A model generated the notes under the pieces. It made no database searches, had not been told where the DNA came from, and worked only from the letters and a program-made list of their open reading frames with translations. Of a stretch of DNA of 64,000 nt, positions 1 to 10,162 are shown piece after piece (the stretch's first letter is position 1; each line of letters starts with the position of its first letter). The DNA is from Dokdonella sp. GTDB taxonomy: Bacteria > Pseudomonadota > Gammaproteobacteria > Xanthomonadales > Rhodanobacteraceae. The stretch lies in NCBI GenBank assembly GCA_023228465.1, contig JALOBC010000011.1, positions 29,938-93,937 on the forward strand, written 5' to 3'. A program made the position numbers and the translations under genes.

Positions 1-303
<303 letters not shown>

Positions 304-379
304 TCAAGGCATCGCTTGCCATTCGTCGCCAGGATCCCGATATTCAAGGTATCAACGCAACTGCCGGGTGGAGGCAACC

Positions 380-646
380 ATGGCAACCGGATGGGCCGGC
401 GATGGCGCCGTGCAGGATCAGATCGATGCAACGGTGGATGACGCCGTCAAGCGGGCGCGCGAGCGCTTGCGCAGTGGGCCGGGCCTGACCCGCTGCGAGG
501 AATGCGATGCGCCGATTCCGCAGGCCCGCCGCGCTGCGGTGCCGGGCGTGCGCCTGTGCGTGACCTGCCAGGAGGCCGAGGACCGCGACCAGGCGGCTTC
601 CAGTATCTACAATCGCCGCGGCAGCAAGGACAGCCAGCTGCGCTGA
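380..646 (+). CDS. DksA/TraR-family C4 zinc-finger protein (YbiI-like)
   Basis: An 88-residue protein with one four-cysteine zinc finger, CEEC and CVTC separated by 17 residues, as in the DksA/TraR C4 family. It is far shorter than DksA (about 150 residues) and lacks a long coiled-coil arm, so it matches the small YbiI/TraR type, whose members can bind the RNA polymerase secondary channel. An upstream in-frame GTG at 368 is possible, but the GGAGG at 370-374 sits 5 nt before the ATG at 380, which decides the start. It lies just upstream of a DUF2058 gene on the same strand. The function of this particular protein is not known. Confidence 0.82.
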   Translation: MATGWAGDGAVQDQIDATVDDAVKRARERLRSGPGLTRCEECDAPIPQARRAAVPGVRLCVTCQEAEDRDQAASSIYNRRGSKDSQLR

Positions 647-711
647 CGCCCGCGGAGCACGGCTGGCGCAAACGCGCCGGCGCTGCGTCCCGACGATCGA
701 ACGAGATCCCG

Positions 712-1248
712 ATGCGAAACCCCCTGCAGGACCAGTTGCTCAAGGCCGGCCTGGTCAAGAAGTCGAAGGTCGACCAGGTGGCGCGCGAGCAGGCGCGCCA
801 GCGCCACGCCAGGCTGCCCGATGCGCCGGACGCCGGTGCCGAGGCGCGTCGCCTGCAGGCCGAGCGTGCCGAGCGCGACCGTGCGCTCGAAGCGACCCGC
901 AAGGCCGAGGCGCAGCAGCGCGAACTGCGCCTGCAGGGGCACCAGATCATCCAGGCTCATCGCCTCGCCTGCGAGGGCGACATCGCCTATCGCTTCACCG
1001 ACGAGGGGCTGATCCGCAGCCTGTGGGTGGATGCTGCCACGCGCCGGCGGCTGGCGTCGGGCGCGCTGGTGATCGTGCGCGACGAGGACGGCCACGCCAT
1101 CGTGCCGCGCGAGGTCGCGGCCAAGCTGCGTGAACGTGCCCCGGAGCTCATCGTGCTCGATCACGCCAGCGGCGCGGCCGAGCCGCCGGACGCGGAAGAA
1201 GCCGAGCTCTATCGCCGCTTCCCGGTGCCGGACGATCTCATCTGGTAG
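712..1248 (+). CDS. DUF2058 family protein (YaiL-like)
   Basis: A 178-residue protein beginning MRNPLQDQLLKAGLVKKSK, the conserved opening of DUF2058 / YaiL proteins. Next comes a charged, probably helical arm (roughly residues 20-75, rich in Arg, Glu and Ala), then a compact C-terminal domain around AYRFTDEGLIRSLWV. Members have been annotated as nucleoprotein or polynucleotide-associated proteins, but the biochemical role is not established. A longer open frame extends upstream, but the family start is the ATG at 712. It sits between the DksA-like gene and htpG. Confidence 0.85.
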   Translation: MRNPLQDQLLKAGLVKKSKVDQVAREQARQRHARLPDAPDAGAEARRLQAERAERDRALEATRKAEAQQRELRLQGHQIIQAHRLACEGDIAYRFTDEGLIRSLWVDAATRRRLASGALVIVRDEDGHAIVPREVAAKLRERAPELIVLDHASGAAEPPDAEEAELYRRFPVPDDLIW

Positions 1249-1264
1249 CAGCGCCGTCGCGGCC

Positions 1265-1295
1265 GGCTTGAATCGATCCGCGCCTGCCACCATCT
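1265..1295 (+). promoter_or_regulatory. Putative sigma-32 (heat-shock) promoter of htpG
   Basis: GGCTTGAA at 1265-1272 matches the sigma-32 -35 box. CACCATCT at 1288-1295 matches the CCCCATNT -10 box in seven of eight positions counting the free N, with a 15-nt gap. The ATG of htpG is about 30 nt downstream, preceded by AGGGA. The assignment rests on consensus match and gene identity only. Confidence 0.6.
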
Positions 1296-1326
1296 GCGGC
1301 GCAGTCCATCCAGATAGGGAAGCCCC

Positions 1327-3198
<1,872 letters not shown>

Positions 3199-3223
3199 AG
3201 CGCCGGCTGCGGCGTGCCAACAT

Positions 3224-3250
3224 CCCGGTCGCCATGTGGTGGCGACCGGG
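3224..3250 (+). terminator. Hairpin after htpG, probable transcription terminator
   Basis: A perfect 11-bp stem (3224-3234 with 3240-3250) and a 5-nt loop lie 25 nt after the htpG stop. No T-run follows, so it may act with Rho or mainly protect the 3' end. The rest of the stretch up to 3477 shows nothing else recognisable. Confidence 0.5.
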
Positions 3251-3477
3251 ACCGGTGCCGGGTCCCGGCCGGCGAAGGCCGCCGGGCGCGCCGGCACCCG
3301 GCGAAGCCGAACTCGCCCCGCAGCCGTTCGGCTGAGGCGGGCCGCGCCCGGAAACCGGCCTTCGACCCGCGGGCGGACTGCGTTCTTCATCGCCCGTCCG
3401 TGCGGCGCGGCAGGATGCGCCAGGGCATGTGAACCCGCGTGCTAGCATGACTGGCTTCCCCGCGGGGGGTCGCCGGA

Positions 3478-4638
3478 ATGATGAGCGCCATGCAGGTCGA
3501 GACCAAACTGCCGAAGGTCGGCACGACGATTTTCACCGTGATGAGCCAGCTTGCCGCGGAACACGGCGCGGTGAACCTGGGGCAGGGCTTCCCCGACTTC
3601 GATGGCCCGCAGGCGCTGCGCGATGCGCTGACGCGGGCGATGAACGCGGGGCACAACCAGTACGCGCCGATGACGGGCATTGCGGCGCTGCGCAGCGCGA
3701 TCGCCAACAAGACCGCGCGCATGTACGGCCACCGGCCGGACGTGGACCAGGAGATCACCGTGACTTCGGGCGCCACCGAGGCGCTGTTCGCGGCGATCGC
3801 GGCGGTGGTGCGGCCGGGTGACGAAGTGATCGTGCTCGACCCGTGCTATGACAGCTACGATCCGGCGATCGCGCTCAGCGGTGGGCGTGCCGTACACGTG
3901 CCGCTGGATGCGCGCGATTTCTCGCCGGACTGGCAGCGCATCCGCGATGCGATCACGCCGAAGACGCGCATGATCATGTTCAACACGCCGCACAACCCCT
4001 GCGGTTCGGTGTGGAGCGCGGACGCTATCGGGACGCTGGCCGAACTGGTGCGCGACACGCAGATCCTGGTGCTGTCCGACGAGGTGTATGAACACATCAT
4101 CTTCGATGGCGCGGAACATCAGAGCGTGCTGCGGCATGCGGAACTGGCGGCGCGCAGCTTCGTCATCAGCTCGTTCGGCAAGACCTACCACTGCACCGGA
4201 TGGAAGGTGGGCTATTGCATTGCACCGCGCGCGCTTTCGGCCGAGTTCCGCAAGGTGCACCAGTACCTGACCTTTTCCACCTTCACGCCGGCCCAGTGGG
4301 CGCTGGCGGAGATCATCGAGCAGGCGCCGGAGCACTACCTCGAGCTGCCCGCCTTCTACCAGGATCGGCGCGATCACTTCCGCGCGCTGATGGCCGGATC
4401 GAAGTTCCAGTTGCGACCGGTGGCGGGCGCCTATTTCCAGGTCGTGGACTACAGCGCCCTGAGCGACAGCGACGACCTGGTGTTCTGCGAATGGCTGGCG
4501 CGCGTGGGTGGCGTGGCCGCGATTCCGCTGTCGGCATTCTACGAGTCGCCGCCGCCGGGCCAGCGCCTGGTGCGGCTATGCTTCGCCAAGAGCGAGGCCT
4601 TGCTGGCGCAGGCGGCCGAACGCCTGTGCGCACTGTGA
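3478..4638 (+). CDS. Methionine aminotransferase, PLP-dependent (YbdL-like)
   Basis: A 386-residue fold-type I aminotransferase of the class I/II group. NLGQGFPDFDGP near residue 30 is the substrate-loop signature of methionine/glutamine-type transaminases, NTPHNPCG carries the PLP-contacting Asn, SDEVYEHI the Asp pairing with the pyridine nitrogen, and SFGKTYHCTGWKVGY the Schiff-base Lys. The enzyme class converts 4-methylthio-2-oxobutanoate to methionine using glutamine or other amino donors. The next gene, 10 nt downstream, is an omega-amidase that would remove the 2-oxoglutaramate formed when glutamine is donor, so both probably serve methionine salvage. A second ATG lies directly after the chosen one. 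Confidence 0.9.
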   Translation: MMSAMQVETKLPKVGTTIFTVMSQLAAEHGAVNLGQGFPDFDGPQALRDALTRAMNAGHNQYAPMTGIAALRSAIANKTARMYGHRPDVDQEITVTSGATEALFAAIAAVVRPGDEVIVLDPCYDSYDPAIALSGGRAVHVPLDARDFSPDWQRIRDAITPKTRMIMFNTPHNPCGSVWSADAIGTLAELVRDTQILVLSDEVYEHIIFDGAEHQSVLRHAELAARSFVISSFGKTYHCTGWKVGYCIAPRALSAEFRKVHQYLTFSTFTPAQWALAEIIEQAPEHYLELPAFYQDRRDHFRALMAGSKFQLRPVAGAYFQVVDYSALSDSDDLVFCEWLARVGGVAAIPLSAFYESPPPGQRLVRLCFAKSEALLAQAAERLCAL

Positions 4639-4648
4639 GGGCAGGTCG

Positions 4649-5455
4649 ATGATGCAGCCGCTACGGGTTTCCCTGGTGCAGGGCGCGACGCGCTGGCACG
4701 ACGCGCCGGCCAACCGCGAATACTACGGCGCACTGGTGCGCGCGCTCCAGGGGCGCACGGATCTGGTGGTATTGCCGGAAACCTTCCTTTCCGGCTTCAC
4801 CAGCGACACCCTCGCCAACGCCGAAGCGATGGATGGCGAAGGCCTGCGCTGGCTGCGCGGCCTGGCCGCGGAAACGGGCCTGGTCGTCACCGGCAGTCTG
4901 GTCATTCGCGAGGGCGACCTGTGCGTCAACCGCATGGTGTGGATGCCGCCCAGCGGCGACCATGCACAGTATGACAAGCGCCACCTGTTCCGCATGGCCG
5001 GCGAGCACGAGCGCTATGCGCCGGGTGGCGCGCGGCTGATCGTGGAACTCAAGGGTTGGCGCATCCGCACCGAGGTCTGCTACGACCTGCGCTTCCCGGT
5101 GTGGCTGCGCAACCGCTATGACCGCGAGGCGGCACGCTTCGACTATGACCTGATGCTGTTCGTCGCCAACTGGCCGGCCGCGCGCCGGCACGCCTGGCGC
5201 ACCCTGCTGCGCGCCCGCGCCATCGAGAACCTCAGCTACTGCGTCGGGGTCAACCGCGTCGGCATCGACGGCAACGATCTTGCCTACGCCGGCGACAGCG
5301 CCGCGCTGGATTTCCTCGGCCAGCCGCTGGTGGAACTGGGCGCACAGGAACAGGTGGCGACCGTGGTGCTCGACCCGGCTGCGCTGGCCGCCCACCGCGA
5401 ACGCTTCCCGGCCTGGATGGATGCCGATCCGTTCACCCTCGGCCCCGCCCCGTAG
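4649..5455 (+). CDS. Omega-amidase / carbon-nitrogen hydrolase (YafV-like)
   Basis: A 268-residue nitrilase-superfamily enzyme with the catalytic triad visible: Glu in VVLPETFLSGF, Lys in YDKRHLFRMAGE and Cys in RTEVCYDLRFPVW. CYDLRFPVW and HLFRMAGEHERY are typical of omega-amidases (YafV, Nit2), which hydrolyse 2-oxoglutaramate or 2-oxosuccinamate to the keto acid and ammonia. The length fits the family (about 255-280). It follows the aminotransferase by 10 nt with GAGGGCAGG as ribosome binding site, and the pairing draws glutamine-dependent transamination forward. Substrate choice is inferred from family and context. Confidence 0.9.
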   Translation: MMQPLRVSLVQGATRWHDAPANREYYGALVRALQGRTDLVVLPETFLSGFTSDTLANAEAMDGEGLRWLRGLAAETGLVVTGSLVIREGDLCVNRMVWMPPSGDHAQYDKRHLFRMAGEHERYAPGGARLIVELKGWRIRTEVCYDLRFPVWLRNRYDREAARFDYDLMLFVANWPAARRHAWRTLLRARAIENLSYCVGVNRVGIDGNDLAYAGDSAALDFLGQPLVELGAQEQVATVVLDPAALAAHRERFPAWMDADPFTLGPAP

Positions 5456-5473
5456 GCTGCGGGAAGACCGCTA

Positions 5474-5724
5474 TCGTGGAGGGACTTCAGTCCCGATGCC
5501 GCGGGAAGTTCGTTGCCGTGGGAGGGACTTCAGTCCCGATGCCGGGGGAAGTTCTCTGCCGTGGGAGGGACTTCAGTCCCGATACCAGGGGAAGTTCTCT
5601 GCCGTGGGAGGGACTTCAGTCCCGATGCCGCGGGAAGTTCTCTGCCGTGGGAGGGACTTCAGTCCCGATGCCGCGGGAAGTTCGTTGCCGTGGGAGGGAC
5701 TTCAGTCCCGATGCCTTGCCTGGG
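5474..5724. repeat. Tandem array: six copies of a 43-bp unit with a palindromic core
   Basis: GGGACTTCAGTCCC begins at 5481, 5524, 5567, 5610, 5653 and 5696, exactly 43 bp apart each time. The core is a 6-bp inverted repeat around TC. The rest of the unit (GATGCC, a CGGGAAGTTC block, a GCCGTGGGA block) varies at only a few positions. Because 43 is not a multiple of three, the open frames through it rotate frame between copies and are not genes. It lies after the omega-amidase stop. Confidence 0.95.
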
Positions 5725-5914
5725 ATGACCGGTACATCACCGGGGTGCTTGGCTGCCACTGCGGCAAAGGCACTGGGTCCCGGCGTGCGCCGGAACGACG
5801 AGGGGTGGCATGGTTGCGTGGGGCATCGCTGCTTGCGGGGAAGGCATCGCGGCTGAAGCCGCTCCCAGGGTAGCGTGGCCTTGCAGGTCACGCTGGCGCC
5901 ACGGGCGGGATGGT
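5725..5914. repeat. Further degenerate REP-type palindromes
   Basis: Beyond the tandem array the gap holds at least two more small palindromes of kinds common between genes in this order. One is around 5772-5803 (GGTCCCGGCGTGCGCCGGAA); the other is around 5846-5870, where GCGGCTGAAGCCGC is an inverted repeat. No coding potential is seen. The whole gap from 5456 to 5914 is therefore a mosaic of repeats. Confidence 0.6.
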
Positions 5915-6277
5915 TCAGAGGATCGCCAGCACGCTTTCCGGCGGGCGGCCAAGTGCTGCCTTGCCGTTGGCCAGCACCACCGGGCGCTGGATCAGGCGCG
6001 GGTGGGCGTGCATGGCGGCGATCAGTTCGGCGCGCCCGAGGCCAGGATCATCCAGCCCGAGTTGGGTGTATTCCGCTTCATCGTGGCGCATCAGCGCGCG
6101 CGGTTCGAGGCCGAGCAGGTTCAGCATGCGCTCGATCTCGGCCAGCGAGGGCGGATCGGCAAGGTAGTCGATGATGCGCGGCTTGATGCCGCGCGATTCG
6201 ATCAGGGCCAGCGTGGCGCGCGACTTCGAGCAACGCGGGTTGTGCAGGATGACGACTTCGCTCATGGCTTGTTCCAT
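5915..6277 (-). CDS. ArsC-family (glutaredoxin-like) arsenate reductase, YfgD-type
   Basis: A 120-residue thioredoxin-fold protein with the ArsC signature HNPRCSKSRATLALI, the Cys being the catalytic residue, and a late LIQRPVVLANGKA segment containing the family's conserved RP. True ArsC proteins reduce arsenate with glutathione/glutaredoxin, but short YfgD-like members often occur away from ars operons, as here, and their substrate is unproven. GGAG lies 7 nt before the ATG at 6277; an internal ATG at 6265 is a weaker alternative. It stands alone on the minus strand. Confidence 0.85.
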   Translation of the reverse strand: MEQAMSEVVILHNPRCSKSRATLALIESRGIKPRIIDYLADPPSLAEIERMLNLLGLEPRALMRHDEAEYTQLGLDDPGLGRAELIAAMHAHPRLIQRPVVLANGKAALGRPPESVLAIL

Positions 6278-6415
6278 TCAGGTACTCCGGTGGATAGTAC
6301 CGCTGGTGTCCGCGCGGGCGGAATCGAACAGGCGGTCGCGATGCAGGGTCAAGGCAGCATGACCACCGGTCCAGCCGCATGCCGCGCGGTGTTTGCCTGA
6401 TCGTGGAGCCATGCC

Positions 6416-6850
6416 ATGAAGATTCTCAGCCTGCTGGTCCTGACCCTCCTGCTTTCGGCCTGCGTCCCGGCCATGACCGAATCGGCCGTGCGCCCGGCCG
6501 CGCACAGCCAGGCCAATGCATCCGTCGATTACCGCGAATACACCACCAGCCCGGTGATGGCGGCCGACTTCAGCAACATCCAGGACTGGAGTTCGCCCGA
6601 TCCCGAACACGTGGTGCTGTGGAGCACGCCCAATCGTGCCTACCTGGTGAGCCTCATGGGCGCCTGCCTGCAGTTGCAGGATGCGCCGACCATCGGCATT
6701 TCCGGCGGCGCCGGCGGCAGTTTCGTGCGTGCCGGACGCGATGCCATCCTGGTGCAGGGCGAGCGCTGTCCGATCCGGCGCATCGACCGGCTCGACACCC
6801 GCCGCCTCAAGGCCGCGCTCGCCGCCGCGGGGCAGCCGGTGCACGAATAG
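6416..6850 (+). CDS. DUF6491 family lipoprotein
   Basis: A 144-residue protein starting MKILSLLVLTLLLSACVP, a lipoprotein signal with lipobox LSAC and lipidation at Cys16. The mature part contains DWSSPDPEHVVLWSTPNRAYLV, GACLQLQ and a final GERCPIRRIDRLD, the pattern of DUF6491 proteins, with two conserved cysteines that could form a disulfide. The family is frequent in Lysobacterales and has no assigned function. It should sit in the periplasm, anchored to a membrane. No operon partner is evident. Confidence 0.8.
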   Translation: MKILSLLVLTLLLSACVPAMTESAVRPAAHSQANASVDYREYTTSPVMAADFSNIQDWSSPDPEHVVLWSTPNRAYLVSLMGACLQLQDAPTIGISGGAGGSFVRAGRDAILVQGERCPIRRIDRLDTRRLKAALAAAGQPVHE

Positions 6851-6930
6851 GCGCAGCCGCACAAGCGATGGGGTGGTGCGGGCGCAAGCGTCCGCAGCGG
6901 GCTTTCGCTCGTCGGCATGCGGCGCGGTTC

Positions 6931-6948
6931 GATATGTTATAACATGTC
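6931..6948 (+). promoter_or_regulatory. Putative Zur box upstream of merC
   Basis: GATATGTTATAACATGTC is an 18-bp near-perfect palindrome (eight of nine pairs) that closely matches the gammaproteobacterial Zur operator GAAATGTTATAACATTTC. It lies about 90 bp before the start codon of the MerC-like gene. Zinc-dependent repression of that gene is inferred from the match. Confidence 0.7.
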
Positions 6949-7038
6949 GATCGTGTCGTACCCCAATGGTCGTGCGCGCATTTGAGATGCGTGCGCGGTG
7001 TCGATCCGGACCCGCGTTTCTTGATCCCCGGAGATCAG

Positions 7039-7482
7039 ATGGCCCCGTTCCTGCGTGCCTCCCCGCTGGCGCATCGCGTTGACCGCTTTGGTGCGGCGGC
7101 CTCGGCACTGTGCGCGCTCCATTGCGCCTTGCTGCCACTGGTGCTGGCCTTCCTGCCGGCGCTCGGGCTCGGCTTTCTTGCCGACCATCGGCTGGAACGG
7201 GGCTTCGTGGTTTTCGCCAGCCTGCTTGCGCTGGCCTCCCTGCTGACCGGCTATCGCCGCCACCAGCGTTTCCGTGCATTCGCCCTGCTGGTGCCGGGCA
7301 TCGCCCTGCTGATTGCCGGTGTCACGCTGGAGCAGCTCGGCTCGCTGGCGCATGCGCTGCTGGTGGCCAGCGGCGGCGGGCTGGTGGCACTCGCCCACTT
7401 CGTCAACCTGCGCCTCACGCACGGGCATGGATCGGGCGCCACGTGCGTGCACGGGCGCTGTGCGGTGGGCGCCGGTTCCTGA
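7039..7482 (+). CDS. MerC-domain inner-membrane protein, probably zinc-regulated
   Basis: A 147-residue protein with four predicted membrane helices and the MerC opening DRFGAAASALCALHCALLPL, including the Cys-x-x-His-Cys motif of the first helix. The tail is His/Cys rich (LTHGHGSGATCVHGRC), suggesting metal binding. MerC proteins were first described as mercuric-ion transporters, but no mer genes are nearby. A Zur-type operator lies about 90 bp upstream, so a role in zinc acquisition or homeostasis is more likely here. GGAG lies 5 nt before the ATG. The transported metal is an inference. Confidence 0.82.
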   Translation: MAPFLRASPLAHRVDRFGAAASALCALHCALLPLVLAFLPALGLGFLADHRLERGFVVFASLLALASLLTGYRRHQRFRAFALLVPGIALLIAGVTLEQLGSLAHALLVASGGGLVALAHFVNLRLTHGHGSGATCVHGRCAVGAGS

Positions 7483-7504
7483 GCCCCCTACGCGGGCGTC
7501 GCTT

Positions 7505-8551
7505 TCAGGCGGTGGCGCCGGTGCGCGACGCGTTCGCGATGCTGCGCAGTCCGTGCACGAAGCTGCCCAGGGCGATCAGCCCCCACACGGCGAGGTTGAG
7601 GTACACGCCGGCATCGGCCAGGGCGGCGAGTGGGACGAAGTTCAGCGCGCGGGCCAGTTCGAAGCTGCCCACCGTGTACATGCCGACCGGGAAGGCGATG
7701 TTCCAGGCGTCCGCTTCGTGGCGCAGGGGCAGGCGGCGGATGACGTGCCGCCAGCACCATAGCAGCGCCAGCTGCATGAACCACCAGCTGGCCGCAGCCC
7801 AGGCCAGGAGCGTGAAGCCGGTGATGAAGGGGCGCACGCCGTCGAAAGCCGTGGCTGCGAGTTGCTGCATCAGCAGGCTGCCGGCCAGGGTGATGATGGC
7901 CAGGGCCCCCATGACGATCCAGTAGGGCGCGCGCAGGCCTTCGGGGGTGAGTGGCAGGAACACCATGCGTCGCATGACCAGGGTGCCGAGCCACAGGTAG
8001 AACGCGCAACCAAGCAGGAACAGGGCCATGCCGGCGAACAGCATCGTGGCGTCCTGCGCGCCGAGCAGGCTGGCCAGCACCGCCAGTGCCTCGGTGGCGA
8101 CGATGACCACCAGCCAGCCGCCGGTGATCGCCTGTGCCGGCTCGGGCTTGTCGCGCCGCGTGATCATCGCGGCGAAGAAGGCCTGGCTGAGCGCGATCCA
8201 GATCACGCCGGCGACCAGCCAGCAGGCCCAGGCGAGCGCCGGGGCGCTTGCCACGATCACGAACTGGCTGCCCAGCACGCACAGGCCGGCGACCAGGGTG
8301 AGGTAGCCCGCGCCGCGGCTGGCGTCGCACAGATCTCGCCACATGGCGCGTGGATGGCAGGCCAGGCGCCACAGGCTGAGTGCGAGCAGCCAGGCGAAGA
8401 GCACCAGGTTCAGCGCGAGCAGCGCTTGCGCTAGGGGCTGGAAGCCATGCTGGGCCGCGTCCACGGACGCGATGCCGGTCGCCATCACGGCGGCAAAGCA
8501 CCCCGGATCGAGGTTGCGTGCGTGGACCTGCAGGGCGTGGCGGATGCTCAA
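7505..8551 (-). CDS. TehA/SLAC1-family anion channel or dicarboxylate transporter
   Basis: A 348-residue, about ten-helix membrane protein beginning near LDPGCFAAVMATGIASV, the conserved first-helix motif of the TDT / tellurite-resistance (TehA) and SLAC1 channel family. Later helices carry WWFMQLALLWCW and AFPVGMYTVGSFELA, also typical. Members include TehA, the malate exporter Mae1, sulfite exporters and plant anion channels, so the substrate cannot be given. It converges on merC, with 22 bp between the two stop codons. Confidence 0.87.
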   Translation of the reverse strand: MSIRHALQVHARNLDPGCFAAVMATGIASVDAAQHGFQPLAQALLALNLVLFAWLLALSLWRLACHPRAMWRDLCDASRGAGYLTLVAGLCVLGSQFVIVASAPALAWACWLVAGVIWIALSQAFFAAMITRRDKPEPAQAITGGWLVVIVATEALAVLASLLGAQDATMLFAGMALFLLGCAFYLWLGTLVMRRMVFLPLTPEGLRAPYWIVMGALAIITLAGSLLMQQLAATAFDGVRPFITGFTLLAWAAASWWFMQLALLWCWRHVIRRLPLRHEADAWNIAFPVGMYTVGSFELARALNFVPLAALADAGVYLNLAVWGLIALGSFVHGLRSIANASRTGATA

Positions 8552-8651
8552 GCCGGGGGCGTCCTGGCAATGCGGGTGTCCGGATTATGGCGCGCCGCGG
8601 CCCAATGGACAGTGATTGTGTAACCCCGCGCGGGCGCCCTAGCATGCCGGC

Positions 8652-9560
8652 ATGAGCCACGAACATGCGCATCGGGGTCACGCGCCGGGCGCCGCGTCGG
8701 GGCGTGAATCCCGCCTGCTGCTGGCCTTCGTGCTGACCACGCTGACCATGGTGGTGGAGGCCGCGGGGGGCTGGTTATCGGGTTCACTTGCGCTGCTTGC
8801 CGATGCCGGCCATATGCTGGTGGATGCCGTGGCCCTGCTGTTCGCCTGGCTGGGCGCGCGCTTCGCCCGGCGGCCGGCCGATGCGCGGCGCAGTTTCGGC
8901 TACGCGCGGCTGGAAGTTCTGGTGGGCTACACCAACGCGCTGGCGCAGTTCGTGCTGGTGGGCTGGATCGCGCTCGAGGCGGCGCTGCGCCTGCGCCAGC
9001 CCGAGCCGATTCTGTCCGGACTGATGCTGGTCGTGGCGCTGGCTGGCCTGCTGGTGAACATCGTGGTGCTGCGCATCCTGCCCGCGCATGATCATGCCGA
9101 CCTGAACACGGCCGCAGCCCGCCTGCACGTGATCGGCGACCTGCTCGGTTCGCTGGCCGCGGTCGCGGCAGCGGTACTGATCGGCCTGTTCGGCTGGCTG
9201 TGGGCCGATGCGCTGCTGTCGGTCGGGGTCGCGCTGCTGATCCTGGCCAGCGCCTGGCGATTGCTGCGCCGCAGTTCGCACATCCTGCTCGAAGGCGTGC
9301 CCGAAGGGATCGATGCCGGCCACGTGGCGCGCGCCCTGCGCGCAGAGGTCGCGGACGTGTGCGAAGTCCATCACGTGCACGTGTGGCAGCTTGCGGGGGG
9401 CTATCATCTGGCCACGCTGCACGTGCGCCTGCATGCAGGCGCCGATCCCGATCGGGCCATGCAGGCCGTGCAAGGCGTGCTCAAGGCGCGCTTTCGCATC
9501 GAGCACGCGACAGTGCAGATCGACAACCTCGCCTGTCCGGATCCTGGCTGTGAACACTGA
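8652..9560 (+). CDS. Cation diffusion facilitator (CzcD/ZitB-like) metal exporter
   Basis: A 302-residue CDF transporter with a His-rich N-terminus (MSHEHAHRGHAPG), six membrane helices and a cytosolic ferredoxin-like domain. The metal-site motifs are present: LLADAGHMLVDAVAL in helix 2 and ARLHVIGDLLGS in helix 5, the His/Asp pattern of Zn-transporting members. The C-terminal domain has VCEVHHVHVWQL and ends CPDPGCEH, potential metal ligands. Members exchange protons for Zn2+, Cd2+ or Co2+ to export excess metal. It diverges from the TehA-like gene with about 100 bp between them. Confidence 0.93.
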   Translation: MSHEHAHRGHAPGAASGRESRLLLAFVLTTLTMVVEAAGGWLSGSLALLADAGHMLVDAVALLFAWLGARFARRPADARRSFGYARLEVLVGYTNALAQFVLVGWIALEAALRLRQPEPILSGLMLVVALAGLLVNIVVLRILPAHDHADLNTAAARLHVIGDLLGSLAAVAAAVLIGLFGWLWADALLSVGVALLILASAWRLLRRSSHILLEGVPEGIDAGHVARALRAEVADVCEVHHVHVWQLAGGYHLATLHVRLHAGADPDRAMQAVQGVLKARFRIEHATVQIDNLACPDPGCEH

Positions 9561-9647
9561 TCGGGCGAGGCGCGCGCCGGCTTTGCTTGCATGGCCGGCG
9601 CAGGCTGCTATTCTGCGCGCCACCAACCGACCACGGAATTCCTGATC

Positions 9648-9821
9648 ATGGGTAGAGGCGACCGCAAGACCCGCAAGGGCAAGATCTCCATTCGCAGTTA
9701 CGGCAATGTGCGTCCGCACGCCAAGCGCACGGCGGCGGCCGATGTCGCAAAGGCACCGGCGCGCCCGGCTGCCCGCAAGGCGGCTCCGGCCAAGAAGACG
9801 GCGGCGCGCAAGAGCGCCTGA
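9648..9821 (+). CDS. Small ribosomal protein bTHX
   Basis: A 57-residue basic protein starting MGRGDRKTRKGKIS and continuing with YGNVRPH, the diagnostic sequence of 30S protein bTHX (THX family). A low-complexity Ala/Lys/Pro tail follows. In Thermus THX sits in a cavity at the head of the 30S subunit; long Ala/Lys tails are frequent in proteobacterial homologues. It is a single gene after the CDF exporter. Confidence 0.92.
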   Translation: MGRGDRKTRKGKISIRSYGNVRPHAKRTAAADVAKAPARPAARKAAPAKKTAARKSA

Positions 9822-9971
9822 CCGGGTTCGTTCCGCCATCCATTCGTTGCCTGGCCCTTCGGCCGTCGGCCATCGCCGGTCCGTTCGGCGTGCCATTCAT
9901 GCCGCTCACCGGCCGGTTCGGACGGCCTGAATCGTCCATTGCAGTGCAGCATTGGACGGCCCAACGAAAAG

Positions 9972-10001
9972 TTAGCAATCGCCAAAATAGTTCGGTATAG
10001 T
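9972..10001 (+). promoter_or_regulatory. Probable promoter of the cold-shock gene, with a leader of about 155 nt
   Basis: TTAGCA (9972-9977) and TATAGT (9996-10001) are 18 nt apart and read toward the cold-shock gene. Transcription from about 10008 would give an untranslated leader of roughly 155 nt, like the long thermosensing leader of cspA. The rest of the gap 9822-9971 shows only short palindromic stretches. Confidence 0.5.
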
Positions 10002-10162
10002 CGCGCCCACTGTGTTTGCATGGCTACTGTGAATCGTGGCCTGGTGTGGTTGATCGGCTGACGATCCACTTCATCGATTTCGCCTCGCTAGCTCCCTGCA
10101 ACCAGTCTCGATGCGGGTGTTCCGTCATCGCGATGTCCAACGTGTCACCAGGAGTCTAAGAG

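Noticed and set aside
5474-5724. CRISPR array
   Set aside because: The repeats follow one another directly with no unique spacers, the unit is a 43-bp tandem with a short palindrome, and no cas gene is near.
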